Shown piece by piece: positions 54,470 to 64,000 of a stretch of 64,000 nucleotides of DNA. Below the pieces are notes generated by a model that ran no database searches, was not told the origin of the DNA, and was given only the letters and a program-made list of their open reading frames with translations. Source of the DNA: Erpobdella octoculata. Taxonomy: Eukaryota; Annelida; Clitellata; Hirudinida; Erpobdellidae. A program made the translations under genes and the position numbers. Positions within the stretch are counted from its first letter, which is position 1, and every line of letters begins with the position of its first letter. The stretch is taken from NCBI GenBank assembly GCA_963978895.1, contig OZ022247.1, positions 13,952,972 through 14,016,971 on the forward strand, written 5' to 3'.

Positions 54470-54605
54470 CAGCGGCTCTAAATCTGTGGGTTGCTACCCC
54501 AGCGGAGGTCGCCTAATCGTTTTATAGGGGTCACCAAATACTCTCAGAAATTTGATTATTTTTTAAAAAACAGTCTTCTTAAACTTGAAACTTATCTGTG
54601 TTGCT
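54470..54605 (+). mobile_element. hAT terminus resembling SPIN/Charlie ends
   Basis: CAGCGGCTCTAAATCTGTGG followed by GTTGCTACCCCAGCGGAGGT closely resembles the SPIN-type hAT terminus (CAGCGGTTCTCAACCTGTGG, known from the family). The right end was not found. The copy-B hAT interrupts it at 54614, and the BED-like fragment at 55580-55790 may be its transposase start. Confidence 0.55.
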
Positions 54606-54613
54606 CAAATAAC

Positions 54614-55490
54614 TAAGCATCTGCGCCCCGTAATCGTTATCTCGATATCAATCGGGATTTCAAAACGATACGGGAGATCCCGTATCGTTATTAAAATGAT
54701 ACAGCCTGCGGGGAAGTCTCATATCGAAATAAAATAGCGAGACTTAAATTTTGTTCTCGTATAAAAGCCTCGAAAAAAATTCTGAGATTTAAAAAAAATA
54801 TTTTTCAATAAATAATGAAAGTCATACATATTTAATTAACAATTGTCACAACTGTGAATATTTGCAATTGATACTATAAGTTCTATAGCTTTTTTTAGTG
54901 CCACATTGAGAATAGTAATCAAAGATATCTAAAGCAGAGCCTTAAGCCACGCCCCTCTTAGGCTGCTAGTCGACCTCTGCATACTACCATTTAGAAATAT
55001 GCGAACCGGCATCAACGGTTGGCAAGGCAATCGTACTCGCTGACATCGATGACTATTATTATTAATGAGAATAATGAGTAATAATGTTTGAGTGCTTATG
55101 CTTGCCCTAATCATTCTATGTTTATGTTTTGGTTTAGTCTGTTTGATAAATTTGTCAAATTTGTTATATAGAATTGGAATGATTATTTTAGTTTTTCGAT
55201 ATATGTAATTGACCGTAATAGTAGCTCATCTAAGAAATATCTTTATAATCTCGATTATATTCTTGGTTGTATGTGAGTATGTGTGTGTCACCTGTAGTGT
55301 GCACGTCGTTATCTCGTTTTATTCGAGACAAAATTTCCACAGTTGACATTTCATTCGAGATCCCGATATCGTATCGGATTTGTCTCGTTATTGTTCGAGG
55401 CATCACGAATCGTATCGTTTTATTCGAGACAAATTTCAGAAGTTGTATCGTATCGTTTCAAAAAAAAAAATAACGGGACGCAGAATCCTA
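54614..55490. mobile_element. hAT-derived element copy B, perfect 8-bp TSD
   Basis: CAAATAAC flanks both ends (54606-54613 and 55491-55498). The termini are TAAGCATCTGCGCCCCGTAA and, inverted, TAGGATTCTGCGTCCCGTTA. The left 690 bp match the centre of copy A (about 2880-3560). The right 180 bp match copy A's outer end, with CGTATCG repeats. No coding frame: a deletion derivative. Confidence 0.85.
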
Positions 55491-55569
55491 CAAATAACCA
55501 TTTACAATAGTACTAGCCTATGTCTATTTCTAAAATTGAAGTTTATAATAGTAAAATTTTATATCAATA

Positions 55570-55800
55570 AAACCGGAAAAACCAATGATGATGAATCAAG
55601 GAGAATCGAGTGCTAAGAAAAAAAAAATTATATAGTGACAAATTTTTGAAGTAAGATTTTACTTTTATTGTTATGGTAGGAATTAAGAAAGAAACCACAA
55701 TGTGTAATTTGTAATGAAGTTCTTTCAGCCGAATCAATGAACGAGAGTGAAAGATGAACGATCCACTTAATTTTATCATTGGGGTCTAAGCAGATCTCGG
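55570..55800 (+). pseudogene. ZBED-type hAT transposase N-terminal fragment
   Basis: Across frame changes the translation gives LYSDKFLK, FTFIVMVG and KKPQCVICNEVLSAESMNES. The K-x-Q-C-V-I-C-x-E-V-L-S-x-E-(A/S)-M block is the zinc-binding start of ZBED5/SCAN-type hAT transposases. The following H-x-x-x-H part is lost. It may belong to the SPIN-like terminus at 54470. Confidence 0.6.
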
Positions 55801-56331
55801 CATAATTTTGGTGATGACAAGCTAGAAGCTGAAGTTTTTTTTTTATAAATTCAACAAGGAATTCTTAAGTGAAATATATTTTTTAAACATGTTTGTGTTG
55901 CAAAGTGTTTTTTATTGTAAATTTCTTCTTGGTAGTTTACCTAAAAAAATTGAAAAAATAAAACTGAATCTAATTGTAACTGAAATTGAATTTTTAAAGA
56001 TTCAGATAACTGTAACTGAATCCCTACTTGTGATTATGTTTTATTTTCTAAATGATCACATAGTGTTTTGAGATCAAATAAAACCCGAGCTCGTGCTATT
56101 TCTGTTTCAAACACGTGGTGACAGCCGACAATGCTAATCTGGCTAATAACTGCAAGAAAGCATCGATAACATATTTTTGGAATTGGGACACCAGACATGA
56201 GTATAACTTTTCTTATTCCCAAAGTTTCAGTTGAATATAACAATTCAATTGTACGTTATATCCCAGGTACGTTGTAGCGGGATTATACTGTAGTTAACTA
56301 GCACAACAAATAAAGAAATTACAAAATTTAC

Positions 56332-56424
56332 CTTCTCTTCTGCCTCAATGTTTAGAAAGTTGTGCTGTATTTCTTCCATTCTTTTTCTGTAGCTTTCTAT
56401 TCTCAACCCTGCTAAGTCAAGTGA
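56332..56424 (-). CDS. Candidate exon of an unidentified coiled-coil protein
   Basis: On the minus strand, TTTTTTCAG precedes 93 bp encoding SLDLAGLRIESYRKRMEEIQ and HNFLNIEAEEK, then a GTAAATTT donor. Both boundaries are phase 0. The sequence has heptad-like charge spacing and is unbroken for 31 codons between consensus splice sites. I cannot name the protein. The exon lies immediately right of the Tigger-like element. Confidence 0.5.
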
Positions 56425-56668
56425 CTGAAAAAACATAAATGAAATTAACAATTAATTGACAATTTTTACAAGATTCCAAAACATGATAAAGAACGGCAAA
56501 TGTCTTAGAGGCCATTATTAAACATTACAAGACAAAAAACCATGCAAAGCAATAAATGGAAAATTTATTAAAGCTTATTTTTTACTTTGTAATTAAACAA
56601 AATTAATAATTTTCAAATCAGCAGCGTTTTATAGAATTTCAAAAACATTGATAAAAAAAAAACTAAAC

Positions 56669-56722
56669 CTCGACTCCAACTTTATTTCTGATAGCACCAA
56701 ATTGGGAATCCAGAGCTTGAAA
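56669..56722 (-). CDS. Second candidate exon of the same coiled-coil gene
   Basis: 54 bp between GATTGAAAAG and GTTTAG encode FQALDSQFGAIRNKVGVE in phase 0, which would splice in frame to SLDLAGLR at 56424. The acceptor lacks a good pyrimidine tract, so the support is weaker than for 56332-56424. No further upstream exon with matching phase was found. Confidence 0.3.
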
Positions 56723-56729
56723 CTTTTCA

Positions 56730-58410
56730 ATCCAAATAAAATTATTTAAGTCCAAAAATACTCAATTAAAAAAAATTGCTATCACTATGGTATGATTAAT
56801 TAGCATAATAAATGCTTACACTGTCAACTCAAGTGTTACGTTTGGTCAAACTTTTGGCGCACAACATGACCCCCACAATTTTGGTTAAACGAAAAAGATG
56901 AAAAGTAACATACATACATGTATGTCACTTCTTCGGACAACAAATTGACTTAGTCTTATACACATCTATAATTTTCTTTGGACAACAAATTGATTTAGTC
57001 TCATACACAGCTGTAATTTAAATATTATTCTAATTTTGTTTATTTTTTAGGCTTTTATAGAACAAACTCACACAGGTTATAGTTGAGCGAAACTCTTTTA
57101 TCTTCCTAACGAAACATTTATATATAAGCCAAGCATTGTGTAAAAATTTTTCTTTATTTTTTAGTGTTGAATGAATCTTGTAATCTATTAAGCTAGACAT
57201 CAATTTTTTATCAAGTTTATTTATTTAAGCGCATAGTATTTATTATAACTTAATTAATTTGTAGCTTCACATTCTGCATGTGCAAACGTTCTACGCCTAG
57301 CCACTGGTGAAAGCTTTTCCTACTTATGTTTTTTTCTATGTTTAAATCTTTGCTTTTAGTTCTTTTTAAATCTGAAAACAGATATACACCTGCTTGTAAA
57401 AACCAACTATTAAAAAAATCCAGGAAACAAACAACAAACAGTGCAAGCAAATATAAGCGTTGTAAAAAAGGATCAAATTATGATCTGCGACAAGAAGTAC
57501 TGTACTTTGTGTAAAGGACTATAAACTGTTATAAAAAAGTCAAAAGCTAACAATTGATCTTTAGCAATGCAAAAATCTATAAGGCTATCTGTTAATTTAT
57601 ACTGCACTTCCACAAATATTCCAAAATGTATGTCAATAAGCTAGCTTTCAACACATATGTGGCCTCAAATTACTACTTGAGGAACTCAGCTCTTAAAAAT
57701 CTGATGCTCTGAGCTAACCGGGCTCATAAATTCATAAGAAAAAATTGGAATGAAAGACATTTTTCTTGAAATTACTTCAAGTCTGAGTTGGTTTACATTC
57801 ACATTTCAACCCATTCTCCTGATTTTTTCAAATATTTCTTAGAAACTGGAAAAAGATTCCTTTTAAATCCCTTATATTAACTTCACTGTCAGTCTTGCTT
57901 GCTTGAAATTAACTAACTTCCTGTCATCCAATTGAGCCGAAATTTGAAATATAGCCTCATTCCTCATGACAATGCATTCTATTGATGTTTGAAGTGTTTC
58001 TGAAGACATATCTTGTAATTGAAAATAATAGTTACCTATGCTTTGAAATCGATACCATAAATATGGCAGATACCGATACTCATATTATGAAAGAGGCCGA
58101 TACTTTTCAATAGTTAAAATCTGTTTTCTATCGATCAAGTGCAAAAGAATGATTTTTATGTGAAGAAAAGTTTTTATCAAGGTAAATCTAGAAATCAGTA
58201 GTTATTAGTTGGTACATTACAGGATTATATTACAGATTTGTTTGACCAGCTTATAAAGCTGAAATTCGTGGTGTTAAGTTGCCATCTTACCAGCAACCAT
58301 TTGGACACTTTCTTTAGCTACATAATAAAAAGAAAAAAAACAGTTTGTGGTGCAAGTCGATCTACAATCCAGTTTATATCTTCTATTTATGGAAAATAAG
58401 GATTCCAGTT
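56730..58410. other. Unassigned; SINE-like 3' fragment at 57460-57535
   Basis: AAAAAGGATCAAATTATGAT and GTGTAAAGGACTATAAACTG at 57463-57530 match the minus-strand unit of 45418-46008. The remainder is AT-rich with no supported feature. Confidence 0.4.
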
Positions 58411-58419
58411 TGTCCTTTT

Positions 58420-58880
58420 CAGTTTTCAATCTTTAAACTAGAAAAAGTGTTCACTGACTGGAAAAATCCGGGTCGCCAAAACAAGGAAAACAACTTTGTA
58501 AAAAAAAGTTGGAAGATCTTTTTTAATTTGCTCATGCTCTACAGCTTATTGCCAAACAAAAAGAAAGAGATTTCTTGTATTTTCAGAGACAAAAGAGATG
58601 TTTGGTAACTTAAAGAAAAGGCGACCTTAAAACATCGAGAGGCAAATGCAAATACAAGAATGCAAACACACGAGGAGATCAAAGCTTCAGCAAGTTAGAT
58701 TATTTTTAAATCAAATTGATCAAATTGATCTAGTGATGTAGAAAAGAATGGAGATAAAGATCCAGTTCAAGACTAAGGTAATGTTGATGGTGTATTAAAA
58801 TTAAAGATGAATAGAGCAAAAATCAACATTATGACTCCAGGACTTGCTGCAGCTCTGGACAGAACTAAGATTTTTCAAGA
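58420..58880 (+). pseudogene. Degenerate TE-associated ORF (DWKN … NIMTPGLAAALDRTK)
   Basis: Frames piece together as KVFTDWKNPGRQNKENNF, then HREANANTRMQTHEEIKA, then INIMTPGLAAALDRTK. This layout (a W-x-x-L/P-x-(K/R)-x-N segment, a charged middle, and a ‘(I/L)-M/T-P-x-L-x-x-A-L-D-R’ end) is one I associate with repeated invertebrate ORFs of transposon origin, but I cannot name the family. The frame has many breaks. Confidence 0.3.
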
Positions 58881-58889
58881 AATGCCAAA

Positions 58890-59438
58890 AATTTCTGGAG
58901 CGTGTTGATCACCCAATCTGTTCTCGAAAACCTTCACGATTGCATCGTAATCATCTCTATCTACAATAAGCTCGAGAAACTGTAAAGCTTCTCCCCTCAA
59001 GGTAATTACCAGATTTTCCGCCTTCTGATGGCTGGTTAACCAGTTATTTTTCCTGGCAGCAATTTCAAATTGAGCTTTGTAGATGGACCATGACACAGTG
59101 CCATCAAAAGCCGGGGTTTTGGCATGCTCAACAGAATGAATTCTTTCGTGGACTTGGCAACCAGTCTGTCCTAGTTTGACCAGGTTGTTCAATTTTATCT
59201 CCAGGTTGCTCTCGATTCTCTTCTAGATTTTTTTGGTATTCTCTTCTACAAATTTCTCCAGGTTATTAACTCTTTTCTCCACATCTGTTAACCTAAGCTG
59301 ACCTTCGAGAATTAATTCTTTTATTCCTTCCATAACGGCTTTGGTTTCTTTTTGTGCTGCTCTGATTTCTTCCATCATCTTGTTCAGAGAATTTGTTAAT
59401 TTCTTATCCATATCAAATTCAAATTCGTCTGCATCCAA
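58890..59438 (-). pseudogene. LTR-retrotransposon gag, one stop
   Basis: The frame opens at 59438 with a coiled-coil (KLTNSLNKMMEEIRAAQKET, VEKRVNNLEKFVEENTK). It has a stop at 59223-59225, then gives TPAFDGTVSWSIYKAQFEIA, WLTSHQKAENLVITLRGEAL and AIVKVFENRLGDQH, the gag capsid core (F.G…W…F…LRG.A..…L). It breaks off at about 58890 against the degenerate ORF. The pol genes are absent. A PBS and LTR edge lie just upstream. Confidence 0.75.
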
Positions 59439-59610
59439 ACCTTGGCTTGACTATTTCTAAACCTTGGCTTTCCAATGTCATTCGGAGGCGATCCACAAGA
59501 TCAGACTTTTTCCTTTGTCACTGAGTTCTCGTTTTTTTTTAGTTCCCGCCTCAACTCAAGCAGGGAGAGTTCTTCCAATAATTTGTGATGAACCATTTTT
59601 ATATATCTTG

Positions 59611-59753
59611 CTTCTGACACCAGTTGTTGTAATACCGATAACTATACTCAGGTTCTTTACAAATGGTCCAAAATTTATTAGAAGAAATACACACTTAATC
59701 AAAGAAACTTGTGTCTTAGTAACTGTAATTAAGACTGGTTGATTGAAATTATG
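59611..59753 (-). repeat. LTR edge and primer-binding site of the gag element
   Basis: On the minus strand TTACAACA (LTR end, CA) is followed by AC and TGGTGTCAGAAGCAAG, a PBS-like TGG start. The LTR begins at 59625 on the plus strand (TGTTGTAATACCG). A hAT MITE (59754-60578) interrupts it. The LTR's other end is not definable, probably lost before the (TA)n at 60678. Confidence 0.55.
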
Positions 59754-60578
59754 CAGTGATGGGCACCAACTACTTCAATTGTAGTTACAACTACATGCCA
59801 ACTACCTCATGACAGAAGTAGTTATAACTACATGTTAACTACTTTAGAAGAGAGGTAGTTATAACTAGTTTGTTAACTACTACTAAAGTAGTTAACTACT
59901 TTCCAACTACTTTTTAACTACTCGTATATTTATAAAACATGTACTGTAAGATATAAAAACACAACAACAAAAAATAAATTTGCATTTAATAATTTTTTTT
60001 TAAAGAATAATAATGATTGTTAACTAAATATAATAAAAACAAAGTATTTTTAAGCAAATATAATAAAAACAAAGTATTTTTAAACAAATATAATAAAAAC
60101 AAAGTATTTTTAAGCAAATATAATAAAAACAAAGTATTTTTAAGAAAATTTTAGAAAAACAAAGTGTTTATTGATACATAAAGGTTGAATGACAAAGTTC
60201 AAAATTTGTTAAAACTGGAACGGCTTTTCAGAAAAACCATACGGTCAAATAAAGTGTCACTCATTTTGCACCTTCGAGGTGTCAAAATCATACCAGCCAT
60301 GCTTGGAAGAGTAGAATTGGCTTTTATGAAAGCTCATTCTACAAATGGATAATCCTTCAGTGATTGAACATTCGATACTTTAGATTATATTTTTAAATTA
60401 TCTGGCTTTTTAATAATTTTGTTACAGCGCTAAGTCAAAGTAGTTAGACTAGTTATAACTACCAAACTAGATCATAAAAGTAGTTATAACTACATGGCAA
60501 CTACTCACAAACAAAAGTAGTTATAACTACCATGTAACTACTATAAATGTAGTTATAACTACAGTAGTTACAACACTG
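59754..60578. mobile_element. hAT MITE, 825 bp, with AGTAGTTATAACTAC subterminal arrays
   Basis: The ends CAGTGATGGGCACC and the inverse TTACAACACTG are flanked by AAATTATG on both sides (59746-59753, 60579-60586), a perfect 8-bp TSD. Each end has five or more copies of TAGTTATAACTAC, itself a palindrome; these are candidate transposase-binding arrays. The middle holds about four direct units of AAAACAAAGTATTTTTAAGC (60033-60165). Confidence 0.88.
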
Positions 60579-60673
60579 AAATTATGTAATCACTCAACTT
60601 ATAATTTTCTGCTTTCTTAGTTCATAAAGTCTTTCTAAGGTTAATAAGCTTTGATAAAAAAATTATAAACCAT

Positions 60674-60677
<4 letters not shown>

Positions 60678-60742
<65 letters not shown>
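60678..60742. repeat. (TA)n microsatellite
   Basis: A pure TA run of about 65 bp. Confidence 0.9.
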
Positions 60743-60747
<5 letters not shown>

Positions 60748-61185
60748 CAACATGGCGTATTTAGCAGAAACCAATTTGTTAAAACGTTTTTAGAGACTTA
60801 ACGTATTTGGGTAGCAAGTGATTTTTGATGCATTCTTTATTAAACAACACAGCGTATTTAGCAGAAACCAATTTGTTAAAACTTTTTTCAAGCTCCCTGA
60901 AAAAAACTTCTTTTCTTTTGTTGACATTTGAACCTTGATAATGGACAGTAACTCCGAAACGCGTCGGTAATATTATATGCTAGATTATAACTTTGATTTT
61001 GTTATATAATTTGGTTGTATATAACATGAATAGCGGTCAGTTGTTTGCTAGTCCTCGAATTCAAAGTTTTTTCAGGGAGCTTGAAAAAAGTTTTAACAAA
61101 TTGGTTTCTGCTAAATACGCTGTGTTGTTTAATAAAGAATGCATCAAAAATCACTTGCTACCCAAATACGTTAAGTCTCTAAAAA
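60743..61185. mobile_element. Inverted Penelope-like element fragments around a hammerhead-like motif
   Basis: 60743-60898 (two partial units with AGCAGAAACCAATTTGTTAA) is mirrored at 61069-61182. The plus-strand frame 61026-61182 reads FFRELEKSFNKLVSAKYAVL and NKECIKNHLLPKYVKSLK, resembling the K..L.FL..C….(I/L)P(K/N) N-terminal segment of PLE proteins. Between the arms, CCTTGATAATGGACAGTAAC and TCCGAAACGCGTCGG (60934-60968) resembles the CTGATRA…CGAAAC core found in PLE terminal repeats. Confidence 0.4.
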
Positions 61186-61368
61186 CGGGCCGGCCCAAAT
61201 TAGACAAGCCGGGCTGGGCGTGGAATTTTGGCTTATGAAAGGAGCCAGGTCAAGTTGTCGACCGGCTGGGCTGAGCCGTAATAAATCAACCTGTACAATA
61301 CTCTACTATGGATGCATGGTTCAAATTCTTTAATTTCAAGCGAGCAAAGCCGCAATGGGCACTGCTAG
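61185..61368 (+). mobile_element. Helitron 3' fragment of the 40.6-43.6 kb family
   Basis: GGGCCGGCCCAAATTAGACA through GGCACTGCTAG|T matches the last 180 bp of the two Helitrons at 42249 and 43570. The 5' part is missing. Confidence 0.65.
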
Positions 61369-62757
61369 TATTCAATAATAGGTTAGAATTATTAGTTTAA
61401 ACTCCCATGAGTTAATAAAATAAAATTGGTCAATGACTTGTGGTAGAGGTGAAATTAATAAATCCCTTTGTACTAAAGTTCAAGAATTGTTGACAAAATT
61501 CTGAACATTTCCTTTCAGAAACAAATTGAATCTATACCAAATTATTTAAACTTACTTAGCCAAAAATAGCAAACCTCTTTTGTTACAAGTGTGTATAACT
61601 ATAACTAACAACAGTTTTGAATACATATTTTTACACACTTTTATTAAACTTGACTTCTCGGACTCTCTTTCCCTCGGTGGTCAAATTTTTGAATCGATTT
61701 TTTTTACCAACTTTTAGATTAGATAACTTAGAACTTTGAAACTTTCAGCATAGACTTTAGCCACCTGCGAAAACAATATTGAATTATTTCTGAAGTGATT
61801 TCAATATTTATTTTGTAACGAGTTGAAAAAGCGCTTTTTAGTTATTTGTAATTCCAAATTATTCAATAGAATGCACTTGTGTCAATTAAAAGAAATTTTA
61901 GGTAATCATGACTATTTCTAAAAATGTCTACTTTTTCAGAATATAACACTATCAGATATGGAATTTTGAATAAAAACAATTTTGTACAATACTTAATACC
62001 TAGTTTTTTTCATTTAAAATAGTTGAATATTGATTGCACTGTCACCGTCAACTGAATTATTTTCCTATTAATAGTTTTGAAGTCAAAAACTTATTAAAAT
62101 GTTGAATAAAATATTACTATAAACAATGGTAAAACTATAAATGCATTTAGAAATCGATCTGATTAATGTAAAAATATAAAAGTGTTTTTTGACCAGCATT
62201 GATGAGAACAAAAACAGCTAAAGTAGCTAAACAAGCTAAAGCTAAAGTCTAAAGTTCTCTCTGACCACAAAGTTATACCTTTTTTTCAATTTCATGCATG
62301 AAAGATGACATTGCTGCAAATTAAAATGCGTAAATCCTCAAAGAAGAGACCTATAATCTAATCTCTAATCATATTATACTCTAATCTAAGTCTAATTCTA
62401 ATCATTCTAATCGGAAAAAGCCGCCAATAATAGGTGTTTATTTTTACAGTATTTCGTGATTTTTTTTATTTTAATTTATGTTTAATAAATTTATTTATTA
62501 TTGAAAACAATTTTTTTAAATAATTTGTTAATGTTTTATTGTTAAAATTAAATTTTAACATTCATTTTTAGACTGCATGCAATTTTAAGCAGTATCTGGG
62601 TTGTTATGGTTTGTTTACTGTGGCAGTTTTTGTTTTTAATAAAAAAAGTTTTATATACAGTAAAAATGTTAAATGAAAGTAAGGAATTTGGTAATATTTC
62701 ATTTTAACGGCCGGATGTGTGAAAGATTAATACATTCTCGGCTATAATAAACTATAA
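61369..62757. other. Unassigned AT-rich sequence
   Basis: Short words such as TCTAATCTAAGTCTAATTCT near 62360-62400 form a small degenerate repeat. No element ends, RNA gene or supported exon. Confidence 0.4.
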
Positions 62758-62839
62758 TTAGCTAATTAGGGCCTTGCCTAGAGCCCTGGGGGGGTCGCCG
62801 CTATTGCCCCGGCGGTTCGACGTGATTGCAATCGGTAAA

Positions 62840-63800
62840 ATTGCTACTAACCCTATCCCTAGCTCTAACCCGAACCCTATCCCTATCTCTCCTAAACCAT
62901 ATCCTAGGTAGTAGCATAAAAATTTCTGGTAATGATGGAGAATAGCGGCAGAAATTATTTTCAATGTTTTTAATTATTTTTCTATTATGAAATTATTATA
63001 ATTAGAAAGAAAAATAAATTACAACTTGACTGATCCTATTAATTTCTTAAAATTATAATTAAAAAAGAAGTTAACGCCAGAAAAGCGTCAGGTAGTAGAA
63101 AAAAATTCTCATAAACATGAAACAAACTAAAAGTTAAGTGAAGTGAAATAGAATGTAAAAGAAATTATTTGTGCGAGTTTTTATAAAATAATTTTAAAGA
63201 AATAAATTACTTATTTAAGTTCCGTAGTCTCAAACCAGGTGGCAAATTTTTTGCTGAAACTCTGTTTCTTTAATTGAAAACTATCCAGTTTTATCTTTCT
63301 TTGAAAAACTGCTCGGACTTAAACAAACTGTCATTTTTTCTGTAAATAATGTTGATCTAACTGCGTGATTAATATTTTATCTTGTGATTGTTACGTTTTT
63401 TTGCAAATAACTTTATTTTTGACTACGCTATAAACCGTTTCTGTTCGACTGCGCTATTCGTAGTTTTTTTTGTGGTTCTCTTGCGCATTTCTTGAGTTTT
63501 CCAAGAGAATTTTATTATCAAAAATTAATAATCTGCTTGGATCATTAAATTGAAACACCGAAAATAATTTCTGCCGCTATTCTCCATGTTTACCAAATTT
63601 CAAAATAATTTTTTTTTAAATTTTATTAATATTTTTAAATAAAGGTACAAATTTTGAGTTTGAATATACCATATAGTGTAAAAAAAATAAAATTAATAAA
63701 GATATAGCGAATCAAAGATCGCGCACCGCCGTGGTAATAGTAATAACGAATTAGGGGTTAAGTAGGGTTTGGGTTAGGATTAGGGTTAGGAATAGGGTTA
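62840..63800. repeat. Inverted pair of telomere-like degenerate repeats
   Basis: 62848-62905 is CTAACCCTATCCCTAGCTCT-type. 63765-63800 is TTAGGGTTAGGAATAGGGTT-type, its inverse. Inside them, GGAGAATAGCGGCAGAAATT (62937) and AATTTCTGCCGCTATTCTCC (63568) are exact inverse mates. The whole is thus a foldback of about 1 kb with TTAGGG-like tracts outermost. Confidence 0.6.
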
Positions 63801-64000
63801 AAACAAGTGAATCAAAAAACAAAGTTTTTAAAAACACACTTTTATATAATCGATTGTGTAGGCCACATTCTGTTACATAAACAACGAGCTTATTAGCATA
63901 GACAATAAATAGTTCAACGAAAATATCACAAATAATTATTTCATTAAATTTTGTCCAATCGATCCGAAAATTTGATAGAATGCATTGTTAATCACTTCAG

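Larger units (their letters stand above)
54142..56290. mobile_element. pogo/Tigger-like (Tc1/mariner) element with nested hATs
   Basis: CAGTATAATCCCGCTATAAC at the left is mirrored by GTACGTTGTAGCGGGATTAT, ACTG at the right, and TA flanks both (54140-54141, 56291-56292). CAGT…CCCGCTATAAC termini with a TA target duplication are typical of pogo/Tigger. No pogo transposase was recognised; most of its interior is occupied by later hAT insertions. It ends 41 bp from the candidate exon at 56332. Confidence 0.7.

Noticed and set aside
62278..62312. Possible small exon on the minus strand (MSSFMHEIEKK) between TTTGCAG and GTATAA
   Set aside because: The donor phase (two bases left over) does not join either exon at 56332-56722, and 35 bp is too short to trust without transcripts.
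63770..63800. True chromosome end
   Set aside because: The TTAGGG-like tract is short and degenerate and non-telomeric sequence continues on both sides.

Overview
This is a gene-poor, AT-rich (roughly one third G+C) eukaryotic nuclear window. It has spliceosomal introns, non-muscle-type myosin sequence, p115/USO1 exons and a very mixed repeat load: Helitron, MULE, several hAT groups, P-superfamily/THAP, pogo/Tigger-like, Ty3/Gypsy, CR1/Jockey-like and R2/NeSL-like LINEs, a Penelope-like fragment and SINEs. That points to an invertebrate metazoan, but I cannot name the species from sequence alone. No prokaryotic features, CRISPR arrays or rRNA genes were seen.

Host genes. The best-supported host gene is the vesicle-tethering factor p115 (USO1), on the minus strand. 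Five consecutive 5' coding exons can be read: 27842-27907 (start codon), 24760-24846, 11289-11353, 7156-7229 and 4986-5089. Reading phases match across all four introns, and the gene leaves the window to the left. About 23 kb of the window is therefore USO1 with TE-filled introns. A second, unidentified coiled-coil gene on the minus strand is suggested by two exon-like segments at 56669-56722 and 56332-56424.

Layout. 1-1.8 kb: an LTR-retrotransposon-like relic whose reading frame contains an intronless myosin II tail. 1.9-4.5 kb: a palindromic hAT derivative. 4.5-12.4 kb: USO1 exons 3-5 among SINEs, MITEs and MULE fragments. 12.4-13.2 kb: Helitron pieces with G-rich arrays. 13.2-16.9 kb: a decayed restriction-like-endonuclease LINE between dinucleotide microsatellites. 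17.55-24.1 kb: a hAT transposon split by an essentially intact 3.6 kb LINE (19544-23124). 25.3-27.8 kb: an apparently exact 1259-bp tandem duplication in USO1 intron 1. 28.9-40.6 kb: an RT LINE split by a large nest containing a complete-ended Gypsy element (29978-37173, Gmr1-like gene order). A P-superfamily THAP element (30371-32401) is inserted in that element at the last base of its LTR. 38.1-39.6 kb: a 40-bp P-like mini-element and a hAT MITE. 40.6-43.6 kb: two head-to-tail Helitrons. 45.1-47.4 kb: a MULE with long TIRs and a 9-bp TSD. 47.7-48.5 kb: a hAT deletion derivative. 49.5-53.1 kb: Helitron-derived arrays and microsatellites. 54.1-56.3 kb: a pogo/Tigger-like element holding nested hATs. 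58.4-61.4 kb: a Gypsy gag/LTR remnant with a hAT MITE, inverted Penelope-like fragments and a Helitron end. 62.7-63.8 kb: an inverted pair of telomere-like degenerate repeats.

The genes do not form a pathway. The window is best read as an intron/intergenic TE archaeology in which target-site duplications give the order of insertions: Gypsy into a LINE-derived region, then P into Gypsy; LINE into hAT; hAT into Tigger. All family assignments are from motifs read by eye; no database search was run.
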